Assembly (NCBI RefSeq): GCF_000720725.1
Contig: NZ_JOCQ01000020.1
Span: forward strand, 40,430 to 104,429
Direction: 5' to 3'
Origin: Streptomyces rimosus subsp. rimosus
GTDB lineage: Bacteria; Actinomycetota; Actinomycetes; Streptomycetales; Streptomycetaceae
DNA: 64,000 nt
The position numbers and the translations under genes are program-made. The notes under the pieces are model-generated. The model had not been told where the DNA came from and did no database searches. It was given only the letters and a program-made list of their open reading frames with translations. Positions 8,607-16,918 of this stretch are shown in pieces; positions within the stretch are counted from its first letter, which is position 1; every line of letters starts with the position of its first letter.

Positions 8607-8639
8607 CGGCGGCGTGGAAATCTCAGTGCCACGCCGCCG
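8607..8639 (+). promoter_or_regulatory. Hairpin abutting the amfT ribosome binding site
   Basis: A perfect 11-base inverted repeat (CGGCGGCGTGG at 8607-8617, CCACGCCGCCG at 8629-8639) with an 11-base loop ends directly at the G-rich ribosome binding site of amfT (GAGGGGGGAG, start 8652). It could modulate translation or mRNA stability; function is inferred. Confidence 0.45.
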
Positions 8640-8651
8640 AGGGGGGAGACG

Positions 8652-11282
8652 ATGGACAAACGGTACGAGGTGTACTGTCTCGCCGACAGACTCTTCTACG
8701 AGACCCCGGACCGTCTGTCCGCCGGCCACGCGGCCACCTCCGGCGGCAGCCCTCTCTACGAAGCGGCTCAGCGCGCAGTCCCCGAAGGGTGGCGGTGTTT
8801 CCTCTCCGGGGACTGGCTTCACGTGAACCCCGTAGACGCCGACGGGCAGCCGCACCCCGACCTCCCCGCGCAGGGCTGGAAGATCCATGTCTCGGCCTGT
8901 ATGGAGAACGCCGAGAAGACGGCCTCCCAGGTGTGGGACTACTGCGTCGACCGGCTGATCCCGTTCAAGTTCGTGCCCGGGCCGCGCCCGATGCACATGC
9001 GCAACTCCAAGTACGCCGACCGCGGCGGCAGCGGCAAGTTCGCCACGATCTACCCGGCGGACGAGGAGCAGCTGCACACCGTGCTGCGTGAGCTGGGCGC
9101 GCTGCTGGAGGGCCAGGCGGGCCCGTACATCCTCACCGACCTGCGGTGGAACGACGGCCCGCTGTACGTACGCTACGGCGGCTTCGCGCGGCGCTTCTGC
9201 GTCGACGAGCACGGCAGCCTGGTCGGGGCGATCGAGAACCCCGAGGGCAAGCTGGTGCCCGACCGGCGCGAGCCGCGGTTCAGCCCGCCGGAGTGGGTGA
9301 CGCTGCCGGACTTCCTGGCCCCGCAGCTCGCCGCCCGCAACGCCACCACCGTCGCGGACCTGCCGTACCAGATCGAGTCGGCGCTGCACTTCTCCAACGG
9401 CGGCGGCGTCTACCTGGGGCGCGACCGGCGCACCGGCGACAAGGTGGTGCTCAAGGAGGCGCGTCCGCACGCCGGCCTGGCCGCCGACGGCGCCGACGCG
9501 GTGACCCGCCTGGAGCGCGAACGGGCCGCCCTGGAGAAGCTGTCCGGAAGCGGCGTCGCGCCGGAGGTCCGGGACTGGTTCCTCCTGGGCGACCACCGCT
9601 TCCTGGTCATGGACTTCCTGGAGGGGCGCACCCTCAACGCCTTCTTCGCCGAGCGGCACCCGCTCACCTCGACCTCGCCGAGCCCGGACCGCCTCGCCGA
9701 CTACACCCGGTGGGCGCTGGACATCCACGCCGCGGTCGAGGAGACGGTGGCCGTGCTGCACCGCCACGGCGTCGTCTTCAACGACCTGCACATGTTCAAC
9801 ATCATGGTCGCGCCCGACGAACGCAGCGTACGGCTGCTGGACTTCGAGGCGGCGGCGGTGGACGGCGCCGAGCTGCGCCAGACGCTGGCCCACCCGGGCT
9901 TCATGGCGCCCGCCGACCGCATCGGCGCCGACGTGGACCGCTACGCCCTCGCCTGCCTGCGGCTCGCCCTGTTCCTGCCGATGACCTCGCTGCTGGTGCT
10001 CGACCGGGACAAGGCCGCGCACCTCGCCGAGACCGTGGCGCACGAATTCCCGGACGTACCGGCGGAGTTCCTGGCCGGGGCGGTCGAGGTGATCCAGGGA
10101 CCGCCGGACACGGCCGCCGTCGGCGACAAGGCGAAGCCCGCGCCCCCGAAGCGGCGCACCGAACCCGCGCCCTACCTCCCCGCCGAGCCCGCCGACTGGC
10201 CGCACAGCCGCGACTCGATCGTCCGCGGCATCCTCGCCTCGGCCACCCCCGAGCGCACCGACCGGCTCTTCCCCGGCGACATCGCCCAGTTCTCGGACGG
10301 CGGCGGCCTGGGGATCGCGCACGGCGCCGCGGGCGTGCTCCACGCGCTCGCCGAGACCGGCGCCGGGCGCTACGAGGAAGGCGAGGAGTGGCTGCTGCGG
10401 CAGACCGCCCCGCCCCCTCCCGGCACCCCGCTGGGCTTCTACGACGGGCTGTCCGGCGTCGCCTGGGTGCTGGACCGGCTGGGCCACCGGGACCGCGCCA
10501 CGCACCTGATGGAGCAGGTCCTCGCCGAGAAGTGGCACCGCCTCGCACCCGACCTGAACGGCGGCCTGGCCGGTGTCGGCCTGGCCCTGGAGGATCTGGC
10601 CCGCACCCGCGGCGAAAGCGAACTGCGCGAACGGGCCCTGGAGGCCGCCAGTCATGCCGCCGACCGGCTCGACGCCTGCGGCAAACGCGCCGGCCTGCTG
10701 CGCGGCGCCACCGGACCCGCCCTGCTGTTCCTGCGGCTGTACGAGACCACCGGCGATGCGGGCCTGCTCGACATGGCGGCCGGAGCGCTCCGCCGCGACC
10801 TGGCGCGCTGCGTACGGGACAAGGACGGCGCCCTGGTCGTGGACGAGGGCTGGCGGACCATGCCGTACCTGGGCGGCGGCAGCGTCGGCATCGCCGCGGT
10901 CCTCGACGACTACCTGGGGCACCGCGCGGACGAGGAGTTCGAGCAGGCGCGGGCCGCGACCCTGCCCGCCGCGATGTCCCGCTTCTACGTGCAGCCCGGC
11001 CTCTTCCGGGGCCGCGCCGGGTGCGTCCTGCACCTCGCGCGGACCACCACACCGGCCGCCGACCTCGACGGCGAACTGGCCGCACAGATCTCCTGCCTGG
11101 GCTGGTACGCGATGCCCTACCGGGGCCATCTCGCCTTCCCCGGCGACCAGATGATGCGCCTGTCGATGGACCTGGCCACCGGGTCCGCCGGCTGCCTCCT
11201 GGGCCTGGGCGCGGCCCTGCACGACCGGCCCGTCCACCTGCCCTTCCTCCCGCCGCCCTCCCCGGAGCAGCGGCGGCCCTGA
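8652..11282 (+). CDS. amfT: Class III lanthipeptide synthetase (LanKC, RamC/AmfT-like)
   Basis: A three-domain enzyme that phosphorylates Ser in the AmfS precursor, eliminates phosphate and cyclises onto Cys to make lanthionine/labionin rings. The 876-residue product has an N-terminal lyase-like domain (about 1-220) and a kinase domain with Gly-loop GGGVYLG (about 251-257), Lys268 in VVLKEARP, FNDLHMFN with Asp378 and LLDFEAA with Asp397. A C-terminal LanC-like domain (about 510-870, GLSGVAWVLD, GGLAGVGLALEDLA, PYLGGGSVGIAAVLDD) lacks the zinc-binding Cys/His set, as in RamC. The ATG at 8652 follows a strong G-rich ribosome binding site. It heads the amfTSBA operon and acts in the cytoplasm. 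It is a little shorter than typical RamC. Confidence 0.95.
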   Translation: MDKRYEVYCLADRLFYETPDRLSAGHAATSGGSPLYEAAQRAVPEGWRCFLSGDWLHVNPVDADGQPHPDLPAQGWKIHVSACMENAEKTASQVWDYCVDRLIPFKFVPGPRPMHMRNSKYADRGGSGKFATIYPADEEQLHTVLRELGALLEGQAGPYILTDLRWNDGPLYVRYGGFARRFCVDEHGSLVGAIENPEGKLVPDRREPRFSPPEWVTLPDFLAPQLAARNATTVADLPYQIESALHFSNGGGVYLGRDRRTGDKVVLKEARPHAGLAADGADAVTRLERERAALEKLSGSGVAPEVRDWFLLGDHRFLVMDFLEGRTLNAFFAERHPLTSTSPSPDRLADYTRWALDIHAAVEETVAVLHRHGVVFNDLHMFNIMVAPDERSVRLLDFEAAAVDGAELRQTLAHPGFMAPADRIGADVDRYALACLRLALFLPMTSLLVLDRDKAAHLAETVAHEFPDVPAEFLAGAVEVIQGPPDTAAVGDKAKPAPPKRRTEPAPYLPAEPADWPHSRDSIVRGILASATPERTDRLFPGDIAQFSDGGGLGIAHGAAGVLHALAETGAGRYEEGEEWLLRQTAPPPPGTPLGFYDGLSGVAWVLDRLGHRDRATHLMEQVLAEKWHRLAPDLNGGLAGVGLALEDLARTRGESELRERALEAASHAADRLDACGKRAGLLRGATGPALLFLRLYETTGDAGLLDMAAGALRRDLARCVRDKDGALVVDEGWRTMPYLGGGSVGIAAVLDDYLGHRADEEFEQARAATLPAAMSRFYVQPGLFRGRAGCVLHLARTTTPAADLDGELAAQISCLGWYAMPYRGHLAFPGDQMMRLSMDLATGSAGCLLGLGAALHDRPVHLPFLPPPSPEQRRP

Positions 11283-11397
11283 GACCGGCTCCGGCCGCGT
11301 GCCGGAGCCGCACCACCGGGCACCGCGGGGCGACCCGCCCGCCCGGAACCGCAGCAACACCAGTACGACAACGTCCCCATAATGAAAGGAAAGTGTC

Positions 11398-11511
11398 ATG
11401 GCGCTTCTCGACCTTCAGGCGATGGACGCTCCCGAGCACGGCGGCGGTGGCGGCAGCACCATCAGCCTGACGCTCTGCGCGAGCCAGGCCAGCGTTCTGC
11501 TCTGTCTCTGA
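11398..11511 (+). CDS. amfS: SapB-type class III lanthipeptide precursor
   Basis: A 37-residue precursor of a SapB-like surfactant peptide needed for aerial hyphae. The leader begins MALLDLQAMDAPEH, essentially the conserved AmfS/RamS leader, then five glycines. The core STISLTLCASQASVLLCL has two perfect S-x2-S-x3-C ring motifs (Ser20/Ser23/Cys27 and Ser29/Ser32/Cys36) for two labionin or lanthionine rings, ending one residue after the last Cys. AAAGGA lies eight bases upstream of the ATG. It is shorter than the roughly 42-43-residue RamS/AmfS: the acidic middle of the leader is replaced by the glycine run. It lies 115 bases after amfT and before the exporter genes. Confidence 0.95.
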   Translation: MALLDLQAMDAPEHGGGGGSTISLTLCASQASVLLCL

Positions 11512-11523
11512 CAGGACAGCGCT

Positions 11524-11606
11524 GCTACCGGATGCCTGAACCGGTAGCCCTGATCCGGGAGTTGTGATCCGGACGTGCGTGCGGCCCGTGCGTGGGCCGC
11601 ACGCAC
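11524..11606 (+). terminator. Double hairpin attenuator between amfS and amfB
   Basis: Two successive stem-loops follow the amfS stop. The first pairs GCTACCGG (11524-11531) with CCGGTAGC (11541-11548). The second pairs 13 perfect bases, GTGCGTGCGGCCC (11575-11587) with GGGCCGCACGCAC (11594-11606), over a six-base loop and is followed by ACCTTT. Such structures would let peptide mRNA accumulate above exporter mRNA by partial termination or 3'-end protection. Confidence 0.7.
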
Positions 11607-11625
11607 ACCTTTCGTGGGAGAGCCC

Positions 11626-13332
11626 GTGACCGTCACCCCCGCCGACCGGCTGCTGGGCGGCGCCCTGCGCCACAGCGCCCCGCGCGCCACCGCGCTGCTG
11701 CTGCTCACCGTCGCGTCGGCCGGCCTCGGCCTGGCCCTCCCCGGTGCCCTCGGGCACACCCTCGACCTGCTCCTCGCGCACCGCCCGGCCGCCCCCTGGC
11801 TCCTCCTCTGCGCGGTCCTGACCGGCCTGATCGTCCTGCTGGACGCCCTCGACGGACTGCTCACCGGCACCACCGACGCCCGCGGCACCGCCTGGGTACG
11901 GCGGCGCCTGACCCGCCACCTCCTCGCCGCCGGGCCGCGCGCCACCGAGCGGTACGGCACCGGCGACCTGGTCACCCGCGTCGTCGGCAACGCCGCCCAC
12001 GCCGGGACCGCGCCCACCGCCCTGGCGGCCTCGCTCGCCGCCGTCGTCACCCCGGTCGGCGCGCTGATCGCCCTCGCGTACGTGGACGTGTGGACCGCCG
12101 CCGTCTTCCTCCTGGGCATGCCCCTGCTGGCCCTGCTGCTGCGCGCCTTCGCGCGCGCCACCGGCGACTGCGTCGTGCGCTACCAGGAGCATCAGGGCGA
12201 CATGGCGAAGCGGCTCGTGGAGGCGGTCGGCGGCGCCCGCACGATCACCGCCGCCGGAACCCAGCGCCACGAGACCGCCCGCATCCTCGCCCCGCTGCCC
12301 GGCCTCGCCCGGCACGGCCACCGCATGTGGGAGGTCCTGGGACGCTCCACGGCCCAGGCCGCCATGCTCGTCCCGCTGCTCCAGATCGCCGTCCTGTGCG
12401 TGGCCGGTGTGCGGCTCGCACAGGGCGAGATGACCATCGGCGGCCTGCTCGCCGCGTCCCGGTACGCGGCCCTGGCCACGGGCATCGGCCAGATCGTCGG
12501 ACAGCTGAACACCCTCGTGCACGCCCGCGCCGCCGCCCGGCGCATCGCGGAGGCCCTGGACATCCCGGCGATGCACTACGGCAGGCGGCCCCTCGGCGCG
12601 GGCGACGGCACGCTGAAGCTGCACGGTGTCACCGTGACGCGGGGCGACCGCGCCGTACTGCGCGGCCTGGACCTGACCGTGCCCGGGGGCACCTCGGTCG
12701 CCGTCGTCGGCCGCTCCGGCACCGGCAAGTCCGTGCTGGCCGCGGTCGCCGGACGGCTGGCCGACCCGGACTCCGGCATGATCACGCTCGACGACGTACC
12801 ACTGCCCGACCTGACCCACGACGCCCTGCGCCGCGCGGTCGGCTACGCCTTCGAACGCCCGGCGGTCCTCGGCACGACCCTCCGCGACACGCTCGCGCTC
12901 GGCTCGTACGCACCCGGCCAGACCGAACTGGAGTCCGCAGCCGAAGCGGCCTGCGCGGCCCCCTTCATCCACCGCCTTCCCGAGGGGTACACGACCCGGT
13001 GCGCGGACGCGCCCCTCTCCGGCGGCGAGGCCCAACGCCTCGGCCTGGCGCGGGCCTTCGCGCACGCCGAGCGGCTGCTCATCCTCGACGACGCCACGTC
13101 CAGCCTGGACACCGTCACCGAACTGCACGTCACCCGAGCCCTGCTGCGCGACGTGAAGGCCGCCACCCGTATCGTCGTCGCCCACCGCGCCGCCACCGCC
13201 GCCCGCGCCGACCTGGTGGCCTGGCTCGACGACGGACGAATTCGCGCCCTTGCGCCGCACGCCGAGCTGTGGCAACTGTCCGACTACCGGGCACTGTTCG
13301 CCGCAGCCACCGAGGAGGCCGCGCATGTCTGA
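11626..13332 (+). CDS. amfB: ABC exporter half-transporter, degenerate ATPase site (AmfB-like)
   Basis: A membrane-spanning domain fused to an ATPase, 568 residues, half of the heterodimer thought to export the modified AmfS. The N-terminal part has about six hydrophobic segments. The ATPase has Walker A GRSGTGKS (about 362-369), signature LSGGEAQR and Walker B LLILDDATSSLD, where the usual catalytic Glu is Asp489; D-loop and H-loop (VVAHR) are kept. I prefer the GTG at 11626, preceded by GGGAG; the in-frame GTG at 11575 lies inside the strong hairpin. It overlaps the next gene by eight bases. In S. griseus nomenclature this position is amfB (ramA in S. coelicolor). Confidence 0.88.
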   Translation: MTVTPADRLLGGALRHSAPRATALLLLTVASAGLGLALPGALGHTLDLLLAHRPAAPWLLLCAVLTGLIVLLDALDGLLTGTTDARGTAWVRRRLTRHLLAAGPRATERYGTGDLVTRVVGNAAHAGTAPTALAASLAAVVTPVGALIALAYVDVWTAAVFLLGMPLLALLLRAFARATGDCVVRYQEHQGDMAKRLVEAVGGARTITAAGTQRHETARILAPLPGLARHGHRMWEVLGRSTAQAAMLVPLLQIAVLCVAGVRLAQGEMTIGGLLAASRYAALATGIGQIVGQLNTLVHARAAARRIAEALDIPAMHYGRRPLGAGDGTLKLHGVTVTRGDRAVLRGLDLTVPGGTSVAVVGRSGTGKSVLAAVAGRLADPDSGMITLDDVPLPDLTHDALRRAVGYAFERPAVLGTTLRDTLALGSYAPGQTELESAAEAACAAPFIHRLPEGYTTRCADAPLSGGEAQRLGLARAFAHAERLLILDDATSSLDTVTELHVTRALLRDVKAATRIVVAHRAATAARADLVAWLDDGRIRALAPHAELWQLSDYRALFAAATEEAAHV

Positions 13333-15277
13333 AGCCGTTCCGTACGGGCGGCGCGGGGCCACGGCCGAAGAACCCGCGCGGCGTGGGACCGTTCCCGGCG
13401 AGCCCCTGCGGCGCTCCGGGCCGCGCTTCCTCAAGCGGCGGCGCCGGGTCCTGGGACGGCTCGCGGGCTGGTCGCTGGTCGAGTCCGCGCAGACCTTCCT
13501 GTTCGGGTTCGCGCTGGCCCGCGCCCTGGACGACGGGTTCCTGCGCGGCGTCCCGGCCGTCGGCATCGGCTGGCTGGCCGCCGCCGCGGTCTGCGTCGGG
13601 GCCGGTGCGTACGGGACCGCCCGGGTCTACGGGGCCGTGGCCGACCTGGTGGAACCGCTGCGCGACAGCCTGGTCCGCAAGGTCGTCCGTCGCGCCCTGT
13701 ACGCCCCCGACGGCGCCGCGGTCTCCCGGCTCACCCACCAGGTGGAGATCGCCCGCGACACCTTCGCCGGGCTGGTGCTGGTGTCCCGCTCGTTCGTCTT
13801 CGTCACCGCCGGGGCGCTGATCGGGCTCTGCTCGCTCGCCCCTGTGCTCCTGCTGCTGGTGCTGCCGCCGCTGCTGCTCGGACTCGCCCTGTTCGGCTGG
13901 GCGCTGCGGCCGATGGCCCGCCGCCAGGAGACGTACCTCGCGGCGGACGAGGCGATCGCCGAGGAGACCGGCGCGGCGGTCGGCGGGCTGCGCGACATCA
14001 CCGCGGCGGGCGCGGAGCGGACCGTGGCGGACGCGGCGGGCGAGCGGTTCGACGCCGAACAGCGGGCGTCGGCCGCGCTGGCCCGGTGGAGCATGAGCCG
14101 GGTGCTCGCCCTCGGAATCAGCGGCCGGCTGCCGATCGTCCTGCTGCTGCTCGGCGCGCCCTGGCTGCTCGGGCGCGGGGTGACACCCGGCGCGCTGGTG
14201 GGCGCGCTCGCGTACCTCTCGCAGTCGCTGCTGCCCGCGCTGCAGAGCCTGATGCACGGGCTGGGCACCTCCGGCACCCGCCTCGGCGTGGTGCTGCGCC
14301 GCCTCACCGCCGAGCCGGTGACCGGCCCGGACGGCGCCCGGCCGCACCGTGCGCCCCGCCCGGGGACCGCCGTCGAACTCAGCGGCGTGACCTTCGCGTA
14401 CGGCCCGCACGCCGACCCGGTGTTCCGCGATCTCGACCTGACCGTGCCGGACGGCGGGCACCTGGCCGTCGTAGGCCCGAGCGGCATCGGCAAATCCACC
14501 CTCGCCGGGCTGGTCGCGGGCCTGCTGGAGCCCGGCGGCGGCGAGGTCCGCCGGCCCGCTGCCGCGGACCGGGTACTGGTGCCGCAGGAGGCGTACGTCT
14601 TCTCCGGCACCGTACGGGAGAACGTGCGCTACCTGTGTACGGACGGCCGGGGCGACCGGCGCAGCCAGGATGGCCGGGACGACCGCGGCGGCTCGGACGC
14701 GGACCTGCTGGCCGCCGCCGAGAAGATCGGCGCGGGCGTGCTGCTGGCGCGGCTGGGCGGGCCGGACGGCATGCTCGTCCCGGCCGAGATGTCCGCCGGG
14801 GAACGCCAGCTGATCGCCCTGGTCCGCGCCTACCTCGCGCCCGCCCCGCTGATCGTCCTGGACGAGGCGACCTGCCACCTCGACCCCGCGGCCGAGGCCC
14901 GCGCCGAACGGGCCTTCGCGGCCCGGCCCGGCGGCACGCTGATCGTCGTCGCGCACCGCATCAGCTCGGCGCTGCGGGCCGAACGGGTGCTGGTGATGGA
15001 CGGCACGCACGCCCGGACGGGCCGCCACGGCGACCTGCTGCGGCGGTCCGCGCTCTACCGCGAACTCACCGGCGGGTGGGCGCACGGGGGGCCGGGCGGC
15101 ACCGCTGCCGCGGCGCCACTACAGCCAGCCCTCGCCGCGCGAGATGCGGATGGCGTCGACGCGGTTGCGGGCCCCCGTCTTGCGGGTGATGGCGGACATG
15201 TAGTTGCGCACGGTCCCGGTCGACAGATGCAGGACGCCGGCGATCTCGGAGACCGAGGAGCCCTCGGCGGCCAGTGA
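13325..15277 (+). CDS. amfA: ABC exporter half-transporter, canonical Walker B (AmfA-like)
   Basis: Partner half-transporter of the AmfS exporter: six membrane helices then an ATPase with Walker A GPSGIGKSTLAG, Walker B LIVLDEATCHLD (catalytic Glu present) and H-loop VVAHR, but a non-canonical signature MSAGERQ. Together with the Asp-for-Glu change in the upstream subunit this gives one degenerate and one active ATP site, as in known heterodimeric exporters. The ATG at 13325 has GAGGAGG upstream and overlaps the amfB stop. The reading frame runs about 50 residues past the usual C-terminal end, as far as 15277, and overlaps the 3' end of convergent amfR by 159 bases; the tail is low-complexity and may be dispensable. 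Confidence 0.88.
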   Translation: MSEAVPYGRRGATAEEPARRGTVPGEPLRRSGPRFLKRRRRVLGRLAGWSLVESAQTFLFGFALARALDDGFLRGVPAVGIGWLAAAAVCVGAGAYGTARVYGAVADLVEPLRDSLVRKVVRRALYAPDGAAVSRLTHQVEIARDTFAGLVLVSRSFVFVTAGALIGLCSLAPVLLLLVLPPLLLGLALFGWALRPMARRQETYLAADEAIAEETGAAVGGLRDITAAGAERTVADAAGERFDAEQRASAALARWSMSRVLALGISGRLPIVLLLLGAPWLLGRGVTPGALVGALAYLSQSLLPALQSLMHGLGTSGTRLGVVLRRLTAEPVTGPDGARPHRAPRPGTAVELSGVTFAYGPHADPVFRDLDLTVPDGGHLAVVGPSGIGKSTLAGLVAGLLEPGGGEVRRPAAADRVLVPQEAYVFSGTVRENVRYLCTDGRGDRRSQDGRDDRGGSDADLLAAAEKIGAGVLLARLGGPDGMLVPAEMSAGERQLIALVRAYLAPAPLIVLDEATCHLDPAAEARAERAFAARPGGTLIVVAHRISSALRAERVLVMDGTHARTGRHGDLLRRSALYRELTGGWAHGGPGGTAAAAPLQPALAARDADGVDAVAGPRLAGDGGHVVAHGPGRQMQDAGDLGDRGALGGQ

Positions 15278-15742
15278 GAGCACGCTCAGCTCCCGGCGGG
15301 TGAGCGGAATGTCCGCGGCCTGGAGGAAGCCGAAGCCCAGGGATCCGTCGATGAATCGTTTTCCCGCCGCGACCTGCCGGATGCCGGTGGTCAGCTGCAC
15401 CGGCGAGGCTTCCTTGTCGACGTATCCGAGGGCGTTCGCCTCGAAGGCCCGGCGCAGCGGTCCGGGCCGGTGCGCCGAGCCCAGCACCAGCAGGGCCGGT
15501 GATTTTCCCGGGCCTTTCCCTTTCGCGAGTTTGGATAACTTGCGCAGTATCCCCGTCCCCGTCCCGTTCGGCTCGGGACTCTCCGCGTCCACGACGCAGA
15601 CATCCGGTCGCGTCGCGCGCGCCCGCTCCGTCGCGTCGCGGGTGCTGGCGGCGGCGACCTCGATGTCGTTCTCCCGGTCGAGCACTTCCGTCAATGCCCA
15701 TCGGAACAGACATATGTCGTGGACGAGTAGCACCCGGATCAC
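15119..15742 (-). CDS. amfR: LuxR-family orphan response regulator of the SapB operon (RamR/AmfR)
   Basis: A 207-residue regulator that should activate amfTSBA. The receiver-like N-terminus starts IRVLLVHDICLFRWAL (the usual acidic pair is His-Asp), has a candidate phospho-Asp52 in CVVDAESPEP and a conserved Lys in GYVDKEAS. The C-terminal LuxR helix-turn-helix spans LTRRELSVLSLAAEG to GTVRNYMSAITRKTGARN. The GTG at 15742 is chosen because GGAGGGGG precedes it; the 226-residue reading from 15799 adds an unsupported N-terminus. Codon 69 (15538-15536) is TTA, so translation should depend on the bldA tRNA. It is convergent with amfA, and 23-bp tandem repeats lie upstream. No sensor kinase is adjacent. 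Confidence 0.92.
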   Translation of the reverse strand: MIRVLLVHDICLFRWALTEVLDRENDIEVAAASTRDATERARATRPDVCVVDAESPEPNGTGTGILRKLSKLAKGKGPGKSPALLVLGSAHRPGPLRRAFEANALGYVDKEASPVQLTTGIRQVAAGKRFIDGSLGFGFLQAADIPLTRRELSVLSLAAEGSSVSEIAGVLHLSTGTVRNYMSAITRKTGARNRVDAIRISRGEGWL

Positions 15743-15896
15743 TGCAGTCCCCCTCCAGACCCACGTGTACCGGCTCCGTTGCGAGTACCCGGAATTCATA
15801 CCGGCAATGCCGCTGACATGGACCCGGAGAACTGGCCAAGCGGAGGCGAGGGGGCGCGCATTGGGGTTGTGCGCGCCCCGAATGCGCCGGGACAGG

Positions 15897-16048
15897 GGTT
15901 ACCCGTTCGTAAGCGGTCGGGTTACTCGTTCGTAAGCGATCGGGGCAGTCGTTCGTACGTTGTCGGGTTACCCGTTCGTACGTGGCCGGGTCACCCGTGC
16001 GTACGGGGCCGGGGTCACCTGTACGTACGCAATCGGGGCGCCCTTTCG
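15897..16048. repeat. Seven degenerate 23-bp tandem repeats upstream of amfR
   Basis: Units with consensus GGTTACCCGTTCGTACG plus a variable six-base tail start at 15897, 15920, 15943, 15966, 15989, 16013 and about 16036; the GTTCG block recurs every 23 bases (once 24). Two helical turns per unit suit cooperative binding on one DNA face. The array lies 155-306 bases upstream of the amfR start and directly downstream of the kstR-like gene, filling that intergenic region. There are no unique spacers, so it is not a CRISPR array. Confidence 0.85.
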
Positions 16049-16059
16049 CGGCCGCCGCC

Positions 16060-16692
16060 TCAGGCGCGGGGCACCGGCGCCGTGAGGTCGATGAGCCGGC
16101 AGACCGTCTCGATGTCGATCTTCACCTGGGCGATCGAGGCGCGCCCGGACAGCCAGGTGATCAGCGCCGAGTGCCAGGTGTGCTCGATGACCCGGACCGC
16201 GGACAGCTGCTCGGGCGTGGGCGCGCCGTCCAGGCCCATCGCGTCCAGGATGATCGCCGTGGTCAGCCGGGAGACGGTGTCCACCTCGGGGCTCACCGAC
16301 CGGTCGGCGAATGTCAGGGCGCGCACCATCGCGTCCGCCAGGTGCGGTTCGCGCTGGAGCGCGCGGAAGGCGCGCATCAGCGTCTGCGCGACGCGCGCGC
16401 CCGGCTCCGGTTCCGTCGGCGGGCGCTTGCGCAGCGTCGCGTGCAGGTGCTGCAGCTGGTCCTGCATGGTCGCCACGAGCAGGTGCACCTTGGAGGGGAA
16501 GTACCGGTAGAGGGTGCCGAGCGCGACATCGGACGCCTCGGCGACCTCGCGCATCTGCACGGCGTCGAACCCGCCGCGGCCGGCCAGCTCCGCGCTGGCG
16601 TGCAGGATGCGGCGGCGACGGGCCTCCTGACGCGCGGTCAGGGGCGGACCGGCGGGAAGCGCCGCTCCGGCCGCTGTGGAGTCCGTAGTCAT
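16060..16692 (-). CDS. kstR: TetR-family regulator, KstR-like
   Basis: A 210-residue repressor. The N-terminal DNA-binding domain RRRRILHASAELAGRGGFDA, VQMREVAEASDVALGTLYRYFPSKVHLL is nearly the mycobacterial KstR helix-turn-helix; the C-terminal ligand domain follows. KstR represses genes of steroid and related lipid catabolism and releases DNA when a CoA-thioester intermediate binds. The ATG at 16692 starts MTTDST; an alternative ATG at 16701 adds MGH, and neither has a strong ribosome binding site. It is divergent from the glycosyltransferase operon, and the gap contains a perfect KstR box at 16919. Three more boxes occur in this window. Confidence 0.85.
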   Translation of the reverse strand: MTTDSTAAGAALPAGPPLTARQEARRRRILHASAELAGRGGFDAVQMREVAEASDVALGTLYRYFPSKVHLLVATMQDQLQHLHATLRKRPPTEPEPGARVAQTLMRAFRALQREPHLADAMVRALTFADRSVSPEVDTVSRLTTAIILDAMGLDGAPTPEQLSAVRVIEHTWHSALITWLSGRASIAQVKIDIETVCRLIDLTAPVPRA

Positions 16693-16918
16693 ATGTCCCA
16701 TTCCGTGACGGTGCGTCCGCGGTGCGGCCCGTACCGGTCCTGCGATCGGCACAGCATGGCAGGGGCGCGGGTCGTGGCGCGAATCACCTGGTGCGGCTCT
16801 TTCGACCAGGTTTCCGGCCGGTAGATTCGAAGCTCCTTGAACTGATCAGTAGCCCGCCGGCCGCCCTGGCCTGCGGGTGCCGCGGGCCGGTCGCCGGCCG
16901 GCCGCGGCCGAACCGTAC

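Noticed and set aside
11382..11567. 61-codon frame overlapping amfS
   Set aside because: It is in another frame across the lanthipeptide gene, starts inside the amfS ribosome binding site and has no family resemblance.
15897..16048. CRISPR-like regular repeats
   Set aside because: Repeat units are directly adjacent with no unique spacers and no cas genes are nearby; better read as a tandem binding array.
16780..16860. A second KstR box near TTGAACTGATCAG upstream of the kstR-like gene
   Set aside because: Only one half (AAC) fits the consensus; the GTT half is missing.
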